A stretch of 64,000 nt of DNA from Astropecten irregularis (GCA_963971285.1 OZ020244.1:31806001-31870000); one strand, 5' to 3'; numbered from the stretch's first letter, positions 34,054 through 46,600 are shown. Notes: a model not told the origin generated them from the sequence alone. A program made the numbers and translations.

Positions 34054-36333
34054 ATGTATAAACTAGACCTACCAATTGATTTAAAAGAGGCAGCCGCCAT
34101 CGAGCGGAGAAGAAACATGGAACTTGAACGCCAGAATAGAATTTTCAACGCCAAAGTTCGAACGATCGGGGTGAGTTGCCTAACAAAATCAGAACAAGTT
34201 CATAAACAGCGAAAAAACTTCGTGGCATTTTACGTTTTCCGTGATCAAATAATGTAACCATAAATTTACCTGGGCCTGTCATTTTTATTTTGATAATTTG
34301 ATGTGGAAAATGGAATTGATCGTGACGATTGAAAGTAGGCCCCTCCACTTTCATTGAATTTCGGGTTTTTTTTCCCAAAACTTCATGAAGTCTTGTCGAC
34401 TTGTCTTTGACTTTTTGAGATTTCTCTTTTGCGATTGAGCTTAAAAAAGATCAAGTGAAGTTTTAATTATTAATTTATGGTAAATAGGCTCAAATCATTC
34501 CAGGCATAGGCCCTGTATTTTTTGTTGTCGACCAATACAAAACTAAATGATCCTAGGCCTAACTGTGTTAATGTTAATTTGGTTTGATTATTTGTTTCAG
34601 ATCGACACTCAGGCCATCAAAGAGCAGGTGCACGACAGAAATCTTCAGGAACAAAGAGAACAGGACAGACATGAAGCTTTTGGTAAGAAAAGATATGAAC
34701 AGTCGAGTAGATTAAGGTGTAAACGGTGCCTTGATGTATTATACAGATGATGGCAGTATATTCCATTTTGAATTTAAAGAGTTTTAGTCATAAGATCATG
34801 TTCTTATTGTGGTTAGGCCTAATATTACTCCTGTTGTAAAAGTAAACATTGTTTTTCTTTTGTTTCCATAGCAAGTGACATGATCCGCAATGACAAAATT
34901 GCCGAACTTCTCACACGCCGGCGTGAGCAGGATGAACGCAACCTCAGAAAAGCCCTGAATGAATTCCGTGGTTTACAACAACAGCCGAATGCTAGACGTG
35001 AATGGGATCTCAATGACCCGGAAGGCAAGAAGAAGGACAAGCCAGCCCGGGTGTCCGATGACGACCCCCGCTGTGGCATCTCTGGGGCACAGAAGTTCGA
35101 CGGAGAAGACCTGAACTCCAAAGCTCGCAAGAAGCTGATGCAGGAGCAGATGAGGGAATGGACTCGGAGACAGGCCGATGAGAAGAGAACGCAGAGCGCC
35201 AGGCAGAGGGAAGCAGACAGACTCCACGATCTAGCTCGGCGTGAAGCTGACGAGAGGGCCATGGCTCTTGCACAGGCTGAGGAAGATTGTCGGCGAGCCA
35301 TCAATAACGCCATGAAGGACTACAACAAATCACTGGTAAGCTTTCCTCTAAAAAAAAAAACCCTGAGGATCAAATCCATAATGTGCTTACACTTTTACAC
35401 CAAGTCTTTGTGTAGTTTTTGACTCATGAGACTTACAAGCAATTTTTCTTTTCTTTCAATATTTACAGGCTGATGAGCAGGCAGAGAAAGCCCGTCTTAC
35501 CAAAGAGCAGGAACTCGACGACAACTTCACCGAGATGGGCAACCAGGTCAATGGCGACATGCTGACTGAAAACCCGGACGTGGCCGAGAGCGCCTTTGGC
35601 CCCCACCGCGTGATCACTGACCGATGGAAGGGCATGTCGCCCGAGCAGTTGGAGGAGATCCGACGCATCCAGGAGTTGCAGAGGCAGGAGAAGAAGCGCA
35701 TGAAGGAGGATGAGGAGGAGCGGGACAAGGAGTGGGAGAAACAGAGGCTGTACGATGCCCGCTGTGGAATGCTCATGGAGAGGGAGGCCAACAGGGTCGT
35801 AAAGGGACTGGAGAAAGAACAGGTGGCCTCCAACGTGAGACTTGCCAATGAACAAAAATCAAAGTGAGTATCAGTCATCAGAAACTAGGGGTGTTTACAA
35901 AACGGAGGCTTAGGCTCAGGCTCCAGCTCTGACATCCATATGCTGAAAATATAAGTTAAATGCTTTTTCACTGAAGCCCCTATTTTGATACCAGTTATTT
36001 CAGAATGACTTCACAAAATGGAGCCTGAGACGGAGCCTGAGCCTCCGTTGCGTAAACGCCCTAGGATTCAAAACATTACAGTGATTGTTTGTGTTGTTTC
36101 CACCAGTCTCCAGTATCACCATTCAATATCCTTCAACCTTATTTCATGTATTTGTGGTAACAATCAAATGCAGGTTCTTAAAACAATAATAAACAAAGTG
36201 GTTCCATAAAGAAATCCACCTAATGAATCCATACTTTTCTTCCCCCAACAGCCAAGAGTACATGGACAGTGAAGTGTACACCAACAGACCCACAGCAGCC
36301 TACTTCCAGCAGTGGAACACGACAAGCCGGTAG
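34054..36333 (+). CDS. RIBC2: RIB43A-like protein with coiled coils (RIBC2)
   Basis: Five exons: 34054-34170, 34601-34682, 34872-35335, 35469-35863, 36252-36333. They total 1140 bp, giving 379 aa (human RIBC2 is 382). The start MYKLDLPIDLKEAAAIERRR and the RIFNAK block are family hallmarks. Further matches are REWDLNDP, the ISGAQKFDGEDLN segment, SAFGPHRVITDRWKGMSPEQ, and the C-terminus EVYTNRPTAAYFQQWNTTSR. The protein is almost entirely charged coiled coil. RIB43A proteins sit inside axonemal doublet microtubules and stabilise the ribbon. The gene is divergent from BBS2. An AATAAA poly(A) signal lies at 36529-36534, about 200 bp past the stop. RIBC1 is the alternative name; the C-terminus and length favour RIBC2. 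Confidence 0.95.
35888..36061. mobile_element. TA-flanked MITE with GGAGGCTCAGGCTC ends
   Basis: RIBC2 intron 4. Inverted ends of about 34 bp (GGGGTGTTTACAAAACGGAG ... / CTCCGTTGCGTAAACGCCC) flanked by TA. Related copies: 1318-1535, 5868-6050, 7593-7777; a very diverged relative near 62290-62500. Confidence 0.75.
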
Positions 36334-36528
36334 ACGTCCCACCTCATATCTCTTCCTTGCCGAACTCATTTTTCCTTTCGCAACACGGCGATCCACACTG
36401 ACGGTCTAGACATCTGTTTATCAAACTCCTGGCTGCGGTAAATGAACCTGAGATCAAAGTGCAGATCTATCCTCTGGAATTTGAAATTTGCAGTTTGATT
36501 CACCATATGATAAGGCACAACGAGGAGA

Positions 36529-36534
36529 AATAAA
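36529..36534 (+). terminator. RIBC2: RIBC2 poly(A) signal AATAAA
   Basis: A canonical AATAAA lies 196 bp after the RIBC2 stop codon, followed by T-rich sequence. It is the first good signal downstream of the gene. Confidence 0.65.
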
Positions 36535-36647
36535 GACTTTGGATTCCTGAATATTTTGCTTCAATAGTTTGTTACATCTACAACTATAATACCTTCCCAC
36601 AATTGCTATATCTAAGTCTAATGGTACACGTTTTTTATTCTGGTACA

Positions 36648-36916
36648 ATAGGGCTCCGTGCTTGTGACATCACATTAAGATCTTTAGACCAACAAGTTGC
36701 ACGTTGCCCAATGGGAGATTTTGGAGAAACAAAGTCAACAGCGCACGCAATTGTGAGCATGTTGTTTTGCTTGCACTGTTGACTTGAAGACCGGTTCTCC
36801 AAAGTCCCCCCATTAACTTACACTTTAAATATTGTGAATTTTGTCACACAATCCGGGTAACTATAGCTGTTGATATAAAGGCCGTATTCTATAAATAGCT
36901 CGAGCACAGAGCCCTA
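36648..36916. mobile_element. AATAGGGCTCCG MITE with nested AACCGGTCTTC MITE
   Basis: Outer ends match 2003-2172. Inside, 36709-36816 is a foldback (AATGGGAGATTTTGGAGAA ... ACCGGTTCTCCAAAGTCCCC). Relatives of the inner element are at 26825-26886 and 47693-47830. Confidence 0.65.
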
Positions 36917-37980
36917 CTTTGAACATTGTTCCAACTACTGTACCTTTTTAAAATGGATCTATGATGGATTTTGCTGGGGTTTTCTTGTTTTACAATTTTG
37001 AACATCGTCCCATCTTGCTACATTTTAAAATTAATCTACATGTACTGTGGTGGGTGGTTTTTGTTCACAATTAAAAAAAAACTATCCCAACTTCCAACAA
37101 CTGTTCTAACATCCTTGTTTATATGAAGTTATTCGGCTAATGGATTACAAAAATCATTTTACTGTATTTGCTTTCAGACTACCATCAATGAAAACATGTA
37201 CAGTACCATTGTTTGTATTTTTAATGGGACCAAATTGATAGTTGGAGCGCTTGTGAAATTAGAGATCCATATTCATGCACTTTTCAATGGAATTACCGGT
37301 ATATTTAAGTAGCACACAGGCTTCCAAGTTTAACTCGTCCATTGGTGCAAAATATTGGATATGATGTTAAATATTAATTCTAAAATGTTTTCCTTATCCA
37401 ATATATTCCACAAAAAAAGTCCATTGTTAATATTTGACAAAATTTACCGTCCATTTTATTTGAGTTTTATTTTGTAAATAGAAGCATATTAAAGAAATTG
37501 TGATAAAATATACATTATGCATTGTGTGTTAAATTCTTTTCAGTTTTAACATTTTGCATTTTTATTGGGATATTGAAAAAAAAAAAAAAACTTTGAAGAC
37601 ATTAATTCACAGACATTTACGGATATTTTTCAATGTTTTATTGAGATGTACAGTTATAGTCGGCATATTTAATACAAAAGCATTCACAGTACATGTACAG
37701 TACAGTACATGTAATATTGCACTTCACAGCTCAAATGTTGGGGTCCAATTCCAATCTCTGGTTGCAGTGCTGATGCAAACTGCCTGAAAATATGCATTCA
37801 CACAATGATGAGAGTTGCAGGAATTTCAGTAAAGCCATGGAATTTCACCCAGTTTAAACAAGTTCAAATAGACCAGAAAACGGACATGACAATTTCAATA
37901 ATACAGTATGATCAAGATGATGGAAAGGTCAAATTTTCCTTGTTGAAGTACATGAACACAGATGAAATATGCAGAATGAT

Positions 37981-38130
37981 CAATAATGTATAAAATCCTT
38001 GGCCTGACTGCCCTGGCCATGAAAGATCCTGCTAGGATTGAAATGTCCGGCCTTCTTAACTCCGAGCATTTTATACATTTCAGGTCATTATTTTTGTTGA
38101 TGAGCAGTTTGCATTAGTTTATTACTTGTA
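37981..38130 (+). repeat. GATCCTGCTAGGAT-GAAA tail repeat
   Basis: A stem-loop (ATCCTGCTAGGAT) followed by GAAA-TGTC, CCGGCCTTCTTAACTCCGAGC and then AGGTCATTATTTTTGTTGATG. Related copies: 43395-43480 (+), 32791-32850 (+), 45779-45840 (-), 55615-55775 (-); the distal part recurs at 44941-45000. Likely the end of a retroelement related to Penelope-like elements; degenerate hammerhead resemblance only. Confidence 0.5.
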
Positions 38131-38639
38131 TTAAAATTTAATGTGCCTGTTCATGTATACTGGTGTACATGTATTTACCATTTCATCATTGGAGCCCTAT
38201 AATGCAAATCCACAACTTTTTTTTACGAAGGTGTTCATGAACATGAGTATTTGATGTCAAGTTTAATATAAAAACCTAAAACAAAAAACATAAGATAAAC
38301 ATGTACACATAGTACAGTAAACATTAACAAATACAACAATGATAAAATAAGATAAATAAAATGTACAAGTGCAATATACATGTACATTGTACAACATAAT
38401 ATTTATGATACATAGAATTTTATACATGAACAGTATTACAATACAAAACATAGATTATAATTTACTTTTCACAGTCTAGTTGGAAACGTTATTTCAATTA
38501 TCCACGAAATACAAAAAAGACCCAAATCTAGTTATCAATTCAGCACAATATGTAGATGTGTAAACAATAACAAAAACATGTACATGTGTAATGATATCAT
38601 CAAATAACCACAAGGTAAACGGCCTGGATTAATTTTTAG

Positions 38640-39130
38640 TCATTGAAAAGTGAAAATAAAGAAAAAATTACTGGAGCAGGATTTGAGCCAGTGACTAACG
38701 GTACTGTACTGGCTCTGTAATACTGATACATGTACATGTACATGTATATCCAGCCCTATGTTGGCTGTGTCCTTAATCCTAGTACTGTACATGTACATGT
38801 ACTGTACATTGCGCACGTACATGCGTGTACAATGCACACATGCATTTCAGTTGACAAAATATGGATCCCGCATAATACGAGGTCCTGCTAAATACGAGAA
38901 TTTTCAGCCAGTCCCGACGACCTCGTATTTACAAGGTTCGACTGTATTGCTAATATAGTAATAGAAGTGTGCGAGTGGTTTCATGGCTTCTGACTGCTAA
39001 ATGAACAAAGATTATAACTGATTATTAGGCACACCACCAACATAGGGCTTGATACCTCAGTTGGTAAAATGCTGGTACGGTATTCCAGTGGTTGCTGGTT
39101 CGAATTCCGCTCCAGTAAATTTGACAATTC
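38640..39130. repeat. Two oppositely oriented tRNA-derived SINEs
   Basis: 38640-38775 (-) and 38975-39130 (+) flank a stretch of TGTACATG simple repeats and a segment reading AATACGAGGTCCTGCTAAAT. Both carry A- and B-box remnants. Confidence 0.6.
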
Positions 39131-40064
39131 ACTTTCCAGTGAGTAATAATAACAATTAGTGGTGAGATGCATTCTCTAGGATTACATGTACTGACAAGGC
39201 ATAAAACCAAATTTCTACCCTGAACTGATTTAGGGTAGTGAAAACCGAAATTATTACCACAATACCATAGATCCTTTTGTAGATGGACCATGCAGAAGTG
39301 TGCATGAGAAATACATATGGGACAGATTGTGTCAACATTTTGTACACGAAATCCCATATGCCGACAATTTGTGAAAGGATCAATGGATTGGTTGAAATCT
39401 CAGCATCTAACTTAATACATCACAAAACAAAGAAATAATACTGTTAATAATCATCATAAATACCTATTTATTACACTGAAAGTCCTAGTGGTCAATCCGA
39501 TCAAAATTCAGCCTCATGAGAACTTGTGGCAGTGGAGAGTGAGACCACCTGCAGACCTGGAAAGACTAATTATTCATAAATCAAACAGATTATGTTACAA
39601 TCTGAAGTACCCTTTTCTGCAAAAATGTCTGTGTCACAACAACTTCACTACTGACTCTGCTAATGGCATACAGTACATGTATACAGGATTCTCACTTGCC
39701 ACGGCTTGAGAGGTTTGGCAAGGTTTGTCTTGACGCTCTAGTCAGTGAACACATTACACTGGCCCATGGGCACTACCTTTGGCCCAATTATGTCACTTTT
39801 GTTCATGCCATCTTTTCAGGAAGTACCGGTACACATGACGTTAAATTATGCCCCAAAAGTAACTGTAATTTGAATGATTTGAACTGATCTCATTGTACTA
39901 AATCAAAGATAATAAACATTTAATCAGGAGCGTTTTTCTGAATTGTCCCTTCCAAAGATAATGTCCAACCAAGTTCCATTACAAACAATAAATCTATAGA
40001 TGCTTAGCAGAAATCAATCTTTGGACAATTTTAGTGCCAAGCAGAAATCTTCAAAACATGTAAA

Positions 40065-40260
40065 CCATGTAAGAATCATTCGTACTTTCGCAGTCTCCTG
40101 ATGAGGACTAGAGTAGGCTAGTCGAAACATTGAGACCTTACGAGAAGTGCGAACGAAATAGAAGTGCGAAAGTACGAACGATTCTTACATGGTGTTTCCG
40201 CAAACCGATCCACATACCAATTGTCACCATGCAAAGCCTCAAATCTTGCATGATGAAAAC
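40065..40260 (+). repeat. Foldback repeat enclosing a hammerhead-like motif
   Basis: Arms at 40065-40092 and 40165-40192 are almost perfectly complementary (~28 bp). They enclose a hammerhead-like core. The downstream tail (ACATGGTGTTTCCGCAAACC ... CACCATGCAAAGCCTCAAATC) matches the tail of the 390-575 repeat closely. It lies between the RIBC2 and HDAC11 3' ends. Confidence 0.75.
40093..40136 (+). ncRNA. Hammerhead ribozyme-like motif (type I layout)
   Basis: In order: GTCTC (stem I 5' side, 40093-40097), CTGATGA (40098-40104), stem II GACTAG/CTAGTC (40106-40111 with 40118-40123), GAAA (40124-40127), C-A-TT, then GAGAC (40132-40136) pairing with GTCTC. The conserved core (CUGAUGA, GAAA, U then H) is complete and the predicted cleavage follows the second T of ATT. 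Stem III is reduced to essentially nothing and there is one extra G before stem II, so activity is uncertain. Minimal type I hammerheads of this shape are known in Penelope-like retroelements. Confidence 0.55.
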
Positions 40261-40692
40261 TTGTTTTGGAATCTAGATTAATAGTGGAGTTATAATGGCA
40301 AGGTATATGGAAGAAAAATCTGTGACAGTTTAAAATCTAAGGGACCAAAGGCCCAATCTTCAATGACTTTTAACATTGAAGTTAATAATTAAGTAGTTCT
40401 TACATCTGGCTTAGTATTAACAACTGCAGATATCCCGCTGTTTACAAATTTGGAATGAAATCAACTGAACCTATTCATTCTTAATTACAAGAATCATGAT
40501 TCATGATGAAAGAAATCTGTCACACATCATGCCAAAAGTGATTGATTTTGAAGAAACTAACAGGTGTTCTTAAAAATATCCCTTTTCAACCACGTTATAT
40601 GCAATGTGCCATAACATTTAATAACCTACACAGGTTGAATATTTACTCTTTACAAAAATAGGATTTCTGTGGCGGTATGTTTTTGGTATCAT

Positions 40693-43600
40693 TCATTTCT
40701 TAAATTTCTTGGTGAAGAAGGCTCCCCAGCTCCTACTGCTGGATGGGTTGGAGTTGCACGCCGCTGAGTCAGTGTCTTGTGATGGAGATGAATCCGCTAT
40801 TAGGATCACAAACAAGAACGGTGTTTATAGTCAATAACAAGGTGAATCAGTGCTTTACGTTGAAAAATGAAAAGGAAAAAACAACTGGTTTAACGATATA
40901 GTAGGTACTTAAAGGTAGGTACCAAAGCATCATTACGGAAGGGTTAAGCAATTTCAGGGGCACTGCCCGTTCCTTAGACTCAGCAAGCCTGAGAGGTCTT
41001 AGATTCAAAATGTAGTCTGTGACGGATAGGGTAGGGGACAAGGAAGGGGAGAAATGACACATTTTATACACCGGGATCGGAGGTATTCAACAAGTTCTCA
41101 ATTCTGAATCGACTTGAGATATCTTGGATTATTGAATACAGCCTGATGATACAGATGAGGGTGTAGATAGGAAAGGGACAAGGGTAGGCTTGAAGGATAT
41201 GGACAGGGAGACACACTTGGGGTTCTGGAGGTGTCTCTCATCAGCCCCTGGACCCTGAATCAGCTTGAGATGTCTCCGACGCACCATCAAGTGCTTAGGG
41301 TAGGGTTGAGGGGCAAGGAAAGGGGATGAGACTCACCCTGGGCCTGGAGATATTCCTCAGCCTTGGGACACTCAATCAGCTTGATATATCTTAGACTCGG
41401 AATCTAGTGTTTAGTGTAGGGGTGATGAGGAGCAAGGAAAGGTGATGAGACTCACCCTGGGCCTGGAGATATTCCTCAGCCTTGGGACACTCAATCAGCT
41501 TGAGATGTCTGAGATTCAGAATGGAGTCTGCGATGATGCGAGCATTGTTCTTCTGGTAACCTCCAGACGTCACCATCAGGATTGGTATGGGTCTTTCCCT
41601 CTTCCTGGCAATCTCAAACACCAGCTGGTCCCTCTGCTCAATACCCTGACAAGACAAATCAACAACAACACATCTTGAAAGTTTCTACTTGATGCTGCTA
41701 ACTTCTTATTCTCCTTTATTCCTCATGCTCCGTATTGCCATGTATCTTTGGCAGGGCCTTTCATGAGGCACATTATAATTAAGAAAAGACAAGAGCATTA
41801 AGACACCATTACCTTGGTATAATTCAAGGCCCGTTTCCTTGTTATCCTACCTCTCACATTTTCATTATTCATCAATAATTTCAAAATACTTGCACCACCA
41901 CTAGCATTTGGCCAGCCACAGCACCTGTTTCTGCATTGCAAATTGAGCATGCAATTGTAACCCCTCTCTCTCTATCTGAACCTCTGATGGTTCACAAATG
42001 TGTGACATTGAATTCCAAACACTAGCAATCAGTGAGTGTCTCAAAGTACAAAACCACAAGGATTCCACACCCCATCATAAGGCCTTTTCAAACTCTCTCC
42101 CTTTCAAACCGTGTTGAAACCAGTCGGGATCCGCCACGGTTCAGCCCGTCCAGTTTTTTAACCGGATCAAAGAGACGCAACATTCACACTATTTTTATGG
42201 TGAACCGGCTCATATGACACAGATCACGGTGAATAATGCAGTTTTGATACCAGGGTTGATTTCGATCCGGTTCGGCCATCCTACCTGGGTTGGCTCAGGG
42301 TTGAAAGGTGTGAAAAGGGTTGAAAAAAATCTTGGGGTTCGATCCGGTTCCAACCCCGAGATTTTGGATAGTGTGAAAAGCCCCATATAGTGGACTGAAG
42401 CATGTATAAATACCTCTGGTGTTATAGACAGGGCTCCCAGCGGGTCTCCCTCCAGTATATCTGTGCCAGCATTGTAGACGATCAGGTCAGGTAAGAACTC
42501 CTCCAGAGCTTGCTTGAAATGTCTTTGGTACGTGAGAGAATGAGGAGAAAGTTGACTGAAGAGTATACAACAACTTGGGAGTAGGTTCTGCCCCTGATTG
42601 CTTATAATGCTTAATGACAAATTAAATCTGTGCCTCTCTGCAATGATTGGGGAAAAGATTCACAAAGAAATGATCAGATTCACAGACTCAGTCAAAACTG
42701 CCCTTTCACATTCTTTTGCAGTATAAACCTTTTGAAACAGACTGTTAAAAATGCAGCACCGTTTCCACCCCCGGGACCAAATAACACTAAGAGGACACAC
42801 CATGAAAACATTAGTGTTCTTAAACAGGGGGATGGGGCAGATGCTTGAATTCCATTCCCCCTTCTATGATGTGTCATGAATGCCATTTTATCAAACACAG
42901 TAGAAGTTTGTGCAACAAACGTCCACTCAGAAAATCCATAGTAACATGCAATACAGTAATCCACTATGTTGAACATTGAATAAACTGGGCATCATTAACC
43001 ACCATTTCAGTGAACATTGTAACAGGTATGAAGAATTACGAAGACCTACTTTTCTACGGCCCTAAGAAATGGTCCGTTCTCGGTGAGAAAATCCAACTCA
43101 ACTTTTCTTCTGATTCCTCCTGAGGAAACAAATGAGAAATAAGAAAGGGTGAATTTTAAGGTTTGCTTTTTGCTCTCAAAATGAAAAAGAAAGCAAGTTT
43201 CATTTCATAGAAATGTTTGGAAGAAATTAACTTGCCGAGCCAAAATTTTAACCAAGACCAGCCCAGCCACTGGATCACGATGCTTGTGTCCTTGAAATGG
43301 AGTTGTAATAATTGTAAGTGCTGTGATTTTGCCAGTAATATTCAAATCTTGATTGACACAATGCTGCACAACTCAGATTAGAGATTAACCTTGCAGAAAG
43401 ATCCTGATATAGGATCAGATCCTTTGAGAAAGATTCTGCTGCTGGATCGAAACATCAGGCCCTCCTAACTCTGAGCATTATTATTACGGAACTCTTACTC
43501 TTTGCATAGCCATCATGAGGGTAGATATTCCTGTTGTACACATCTAGGATGTACACAGTGTCCTGCATATCCATGAAGTCTCTCTCGTGGCCGTTGCCTT

Positions 43601-46600
43601 GGTGAGCATCTAGGTCAACAATCATGACCTTACGGACCAGACCCAGCTCCAAGAGGAACTGAAAATAGACAACAAAATTTGCAAGGTAAGACGGTTGACG
43701 TGGAATCGGGATCTTGAGGAAACAGACATGACCGCCATTCTACTAGCCTCCACTCTGTGGACCGGATGCCTTCTACATATATATCCCCGGAGCTAATAGG
43801 TATACCAAAACATTATTGTTTTTTTTTCTCTTTGAGTAAAAGCAGAGAACAATTGCAAACATCAGTCTTCTAAAAGTAACACCAGTAAAGTTCCACAATA
43901 AAGTACTGACAATAAAAAGAATATCTAAAGCTGATTGGCTATTGTACCTAATGATCCATAAATTTGCAAGTATAATATTAACCACTTTTAAACATTGCAC
44001 AAGATTTTTTAAGGCATAAGGCATTTCACATGACAAACAAACTTCCTGGTCTGACCCATGTAAAAGTGACTGGCCTGTTCACACTGTAAGATTCTAACAC
44101 AGCATTGACTCATTTAAAGGGCTTGACCATTTTTAAATTAACCCTGCTCATGAGGTGGATTGAGAGCATTTGACCCGTGTTTTTGACATGTGTTTAGAGT
44201 GGTAGTTTGAACATCTTGAAGCTCATTGTGTGATGTTCAGTCTGAATGCATAGCATTATTGACCAGTGCAGTGTTGAAATTTGGAAGTGTTTACATGCCG
44301 TGGATCCATGTAAATTTCGACAAATGTAACGGTACATCAGTGTCCAAAAATATGAAACAATACTCAAGCCTCATGAATTTTTGGGGACCACTTCACATTG
44401 TAGGCCAACCGATCAGCAAAGATTTTACTTTGAGGGCAATGCACTCTGAGCAGGGATTATTATTAACCAACCTTGATGGCAAGGGAGATATCGGCATAAG
44501 CACAGAATCCACCTCCTCTCTCCCCAGAGCAGTGATGGAAGCCTCCCCCGATGTTAATGGCCCAGCCACGGTCCATGGCCAACTTCCCTGCCTGGGATCA
44601 AACAACACCTTCTCATCAGATCCACAAAGAGCTATCTGCAAACATTTCAACTTTATGCAAATTATTTATTACCCTTCACCGACATGCCTTTTGAGTGCAC
44701 ATGAAAAAATCATGCACTGGCGGGATTCGAACCCTTGACCTCCTGTTTACTAGTGCAGATGCCATGTTTTGAATGTTTGAAGTAACGAAACTGAAAAAAA
44801 ATAAATGAAGAAAAAACGTTGAGGCCGCCATGACAATTGTGTTAGCCTTGGTGCCCGTTTGGAATGGCCCAGCAAAGTGAGCAAACAATTCAATTTTATC
44901 AGAATTAGGAGCACGTGATGCTCCAATCTTTCCAGCACATACTATAGGTCATTATCTTAGTCGATGAGCAGTTTTCAACAGTTTATAACTTGTATTAATA
45001 AGATTTTCTCACAGAAATAATCCATACACCGGAAAAAATGGCCATGTCCAACTTAAATTCAACATCAGGGGCCGATTTCACTAACGCTTTACGATCATCG
45101 CTAAAGCCCAAATCCATCGCTAAACGGAGAATTGATCGTAAAGTAGCCATCTCATATCAAGTGTGATAGCGATGATCGCAAAATACGACTTTAGTGAAAT
45201 CGGCCCCAGGTCTCGATTTCACGAAGCCGTACGATCGATCGTAGCTCAAGTTTTACGAAGGATTACCCATCGTAGGGGACCTATCCTATAGGGCTGCAAT
45301 GAATCGATAAGTCTTACGATTGATAGGAAGTTACGTAACGATGAGTTTGGTGAAATCCACCCCTGCTCTTGTCAAACTAAAAAGTCCATGTTACGGGACA
45401 GCAAATGAAAGAATAGCAACTGTGTCATTGATAATGAGCATAGAGAGACCAATCCGCTTACCAGTATTGTTCCCCCTGTCTGTATTCTCAGAGGCCTGAG
45501 TACTTTCCTCTGTACGATTCCATTGGGCAGAAGGGCCACTGGTGGAACCTCGGTAACACTCGCCACCGTCACGCTCCACTGCAAACAGAAAAACAAAGAA
45601 ATGAAACAGATTAGCTTTTCAATTTTCTGGTGGCATGATCTGCATCAGTGTAACATCAATTCCTTGCTTCGTCAACACCACTGTATACACTGTTCTTTCA
45701 AACTAGGGAATTTACCATCGTGGTACAACTCTACAGATTAATAGTTCCACCAGTGACTAAAGACCAAGTTAAAAAATACTTGGAGTTAGGAGGGGCTGAC
45801 CGTTTCAATCCTAGCACGATCTTTCCCAAAGGCTGAAGGACCTCGTTTAGTCTGTATTTCTTTGACAAAAACCAATGTATGATAGTACCTTTAATACAGG
45901 AAAAGTACATAGTGTTGAACGGATTGGATTGGAAGTTTGGAGCCATTTCCGTCAACGCATCAATCAGATATCATGTATCTAAATACATTGACCAATAGTT
46001 AGTAAATTTGTATGCATCCATTTATGTGTACATGGCATAGATGGAAATTTTACAATCAAATTACAGCCACAGAACAGCAACAGAAAGAAGTCTTTTGGAA
46101 AAGTGAAGATTGATTGGGGAATTTGTGCAACACAAGTAGTCAAGTTGGGAGAATATTCAGGATCTTAGAAAGAAGTATTAAAATGGCAAGTTATGAGGCA
46201 TATGTGCAAGCCGATTCTGAAAGGGGAAAAGAATGAAACAATGAAAACATAGAACTTGCAAGCAGAATGAATACACAAAAAAGAGTAAAATACGAACGTA
46301 AGTGTAAAATTAAAATGTACAACCTTCGTAAAATATGCCCATCTTGTTACTGCAGTGTTAAAAAGTTCAATTTGTTATCCATTTGCTATACTTTTGGCAT
46401 GTTAAGTTTATAGTACAGTGGCTTTGTACTTCACTGCACATGCATATCCAGCCTTTGAAATTCCCAAGCAACTGGACAAAGGACAATGGGATGTCAATGT
46501 CATAGCATACTGACAGAATATTGAGGCCAGCATTATCCAGAATAGTGAAAAAGGAAGGACAATAAATTTGTTCAAAGTCAGATGTTGCCATGTAAGAGCT

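Larger units (their letters stand above)
36917..40064. other. Intergenic region between RIBC2 and HDAC11 3' ends
   Basis: AT-rich with TACATGTA runs (37685-37705, 38720-38815), two SINEs and a retroelement tail. No supported coding sequence. Confidence 0.55.

Noticed and set aside
34825..35878. Long minus-strand open frames opposite RIBC2
   Set aside because: Antisense shadows of the charged coiled-coil exons.
39488..39887. Two overlapping plus-strand open frames
   Set aside because: No recognisable domain, no splice context, composition like surrounding intergenic DNA.
44226..44738. 170-residue plus-strand open frame
   Set aside because: Its centre is the antisense of HDAC11 exon 5 and its end lies in a SINE.
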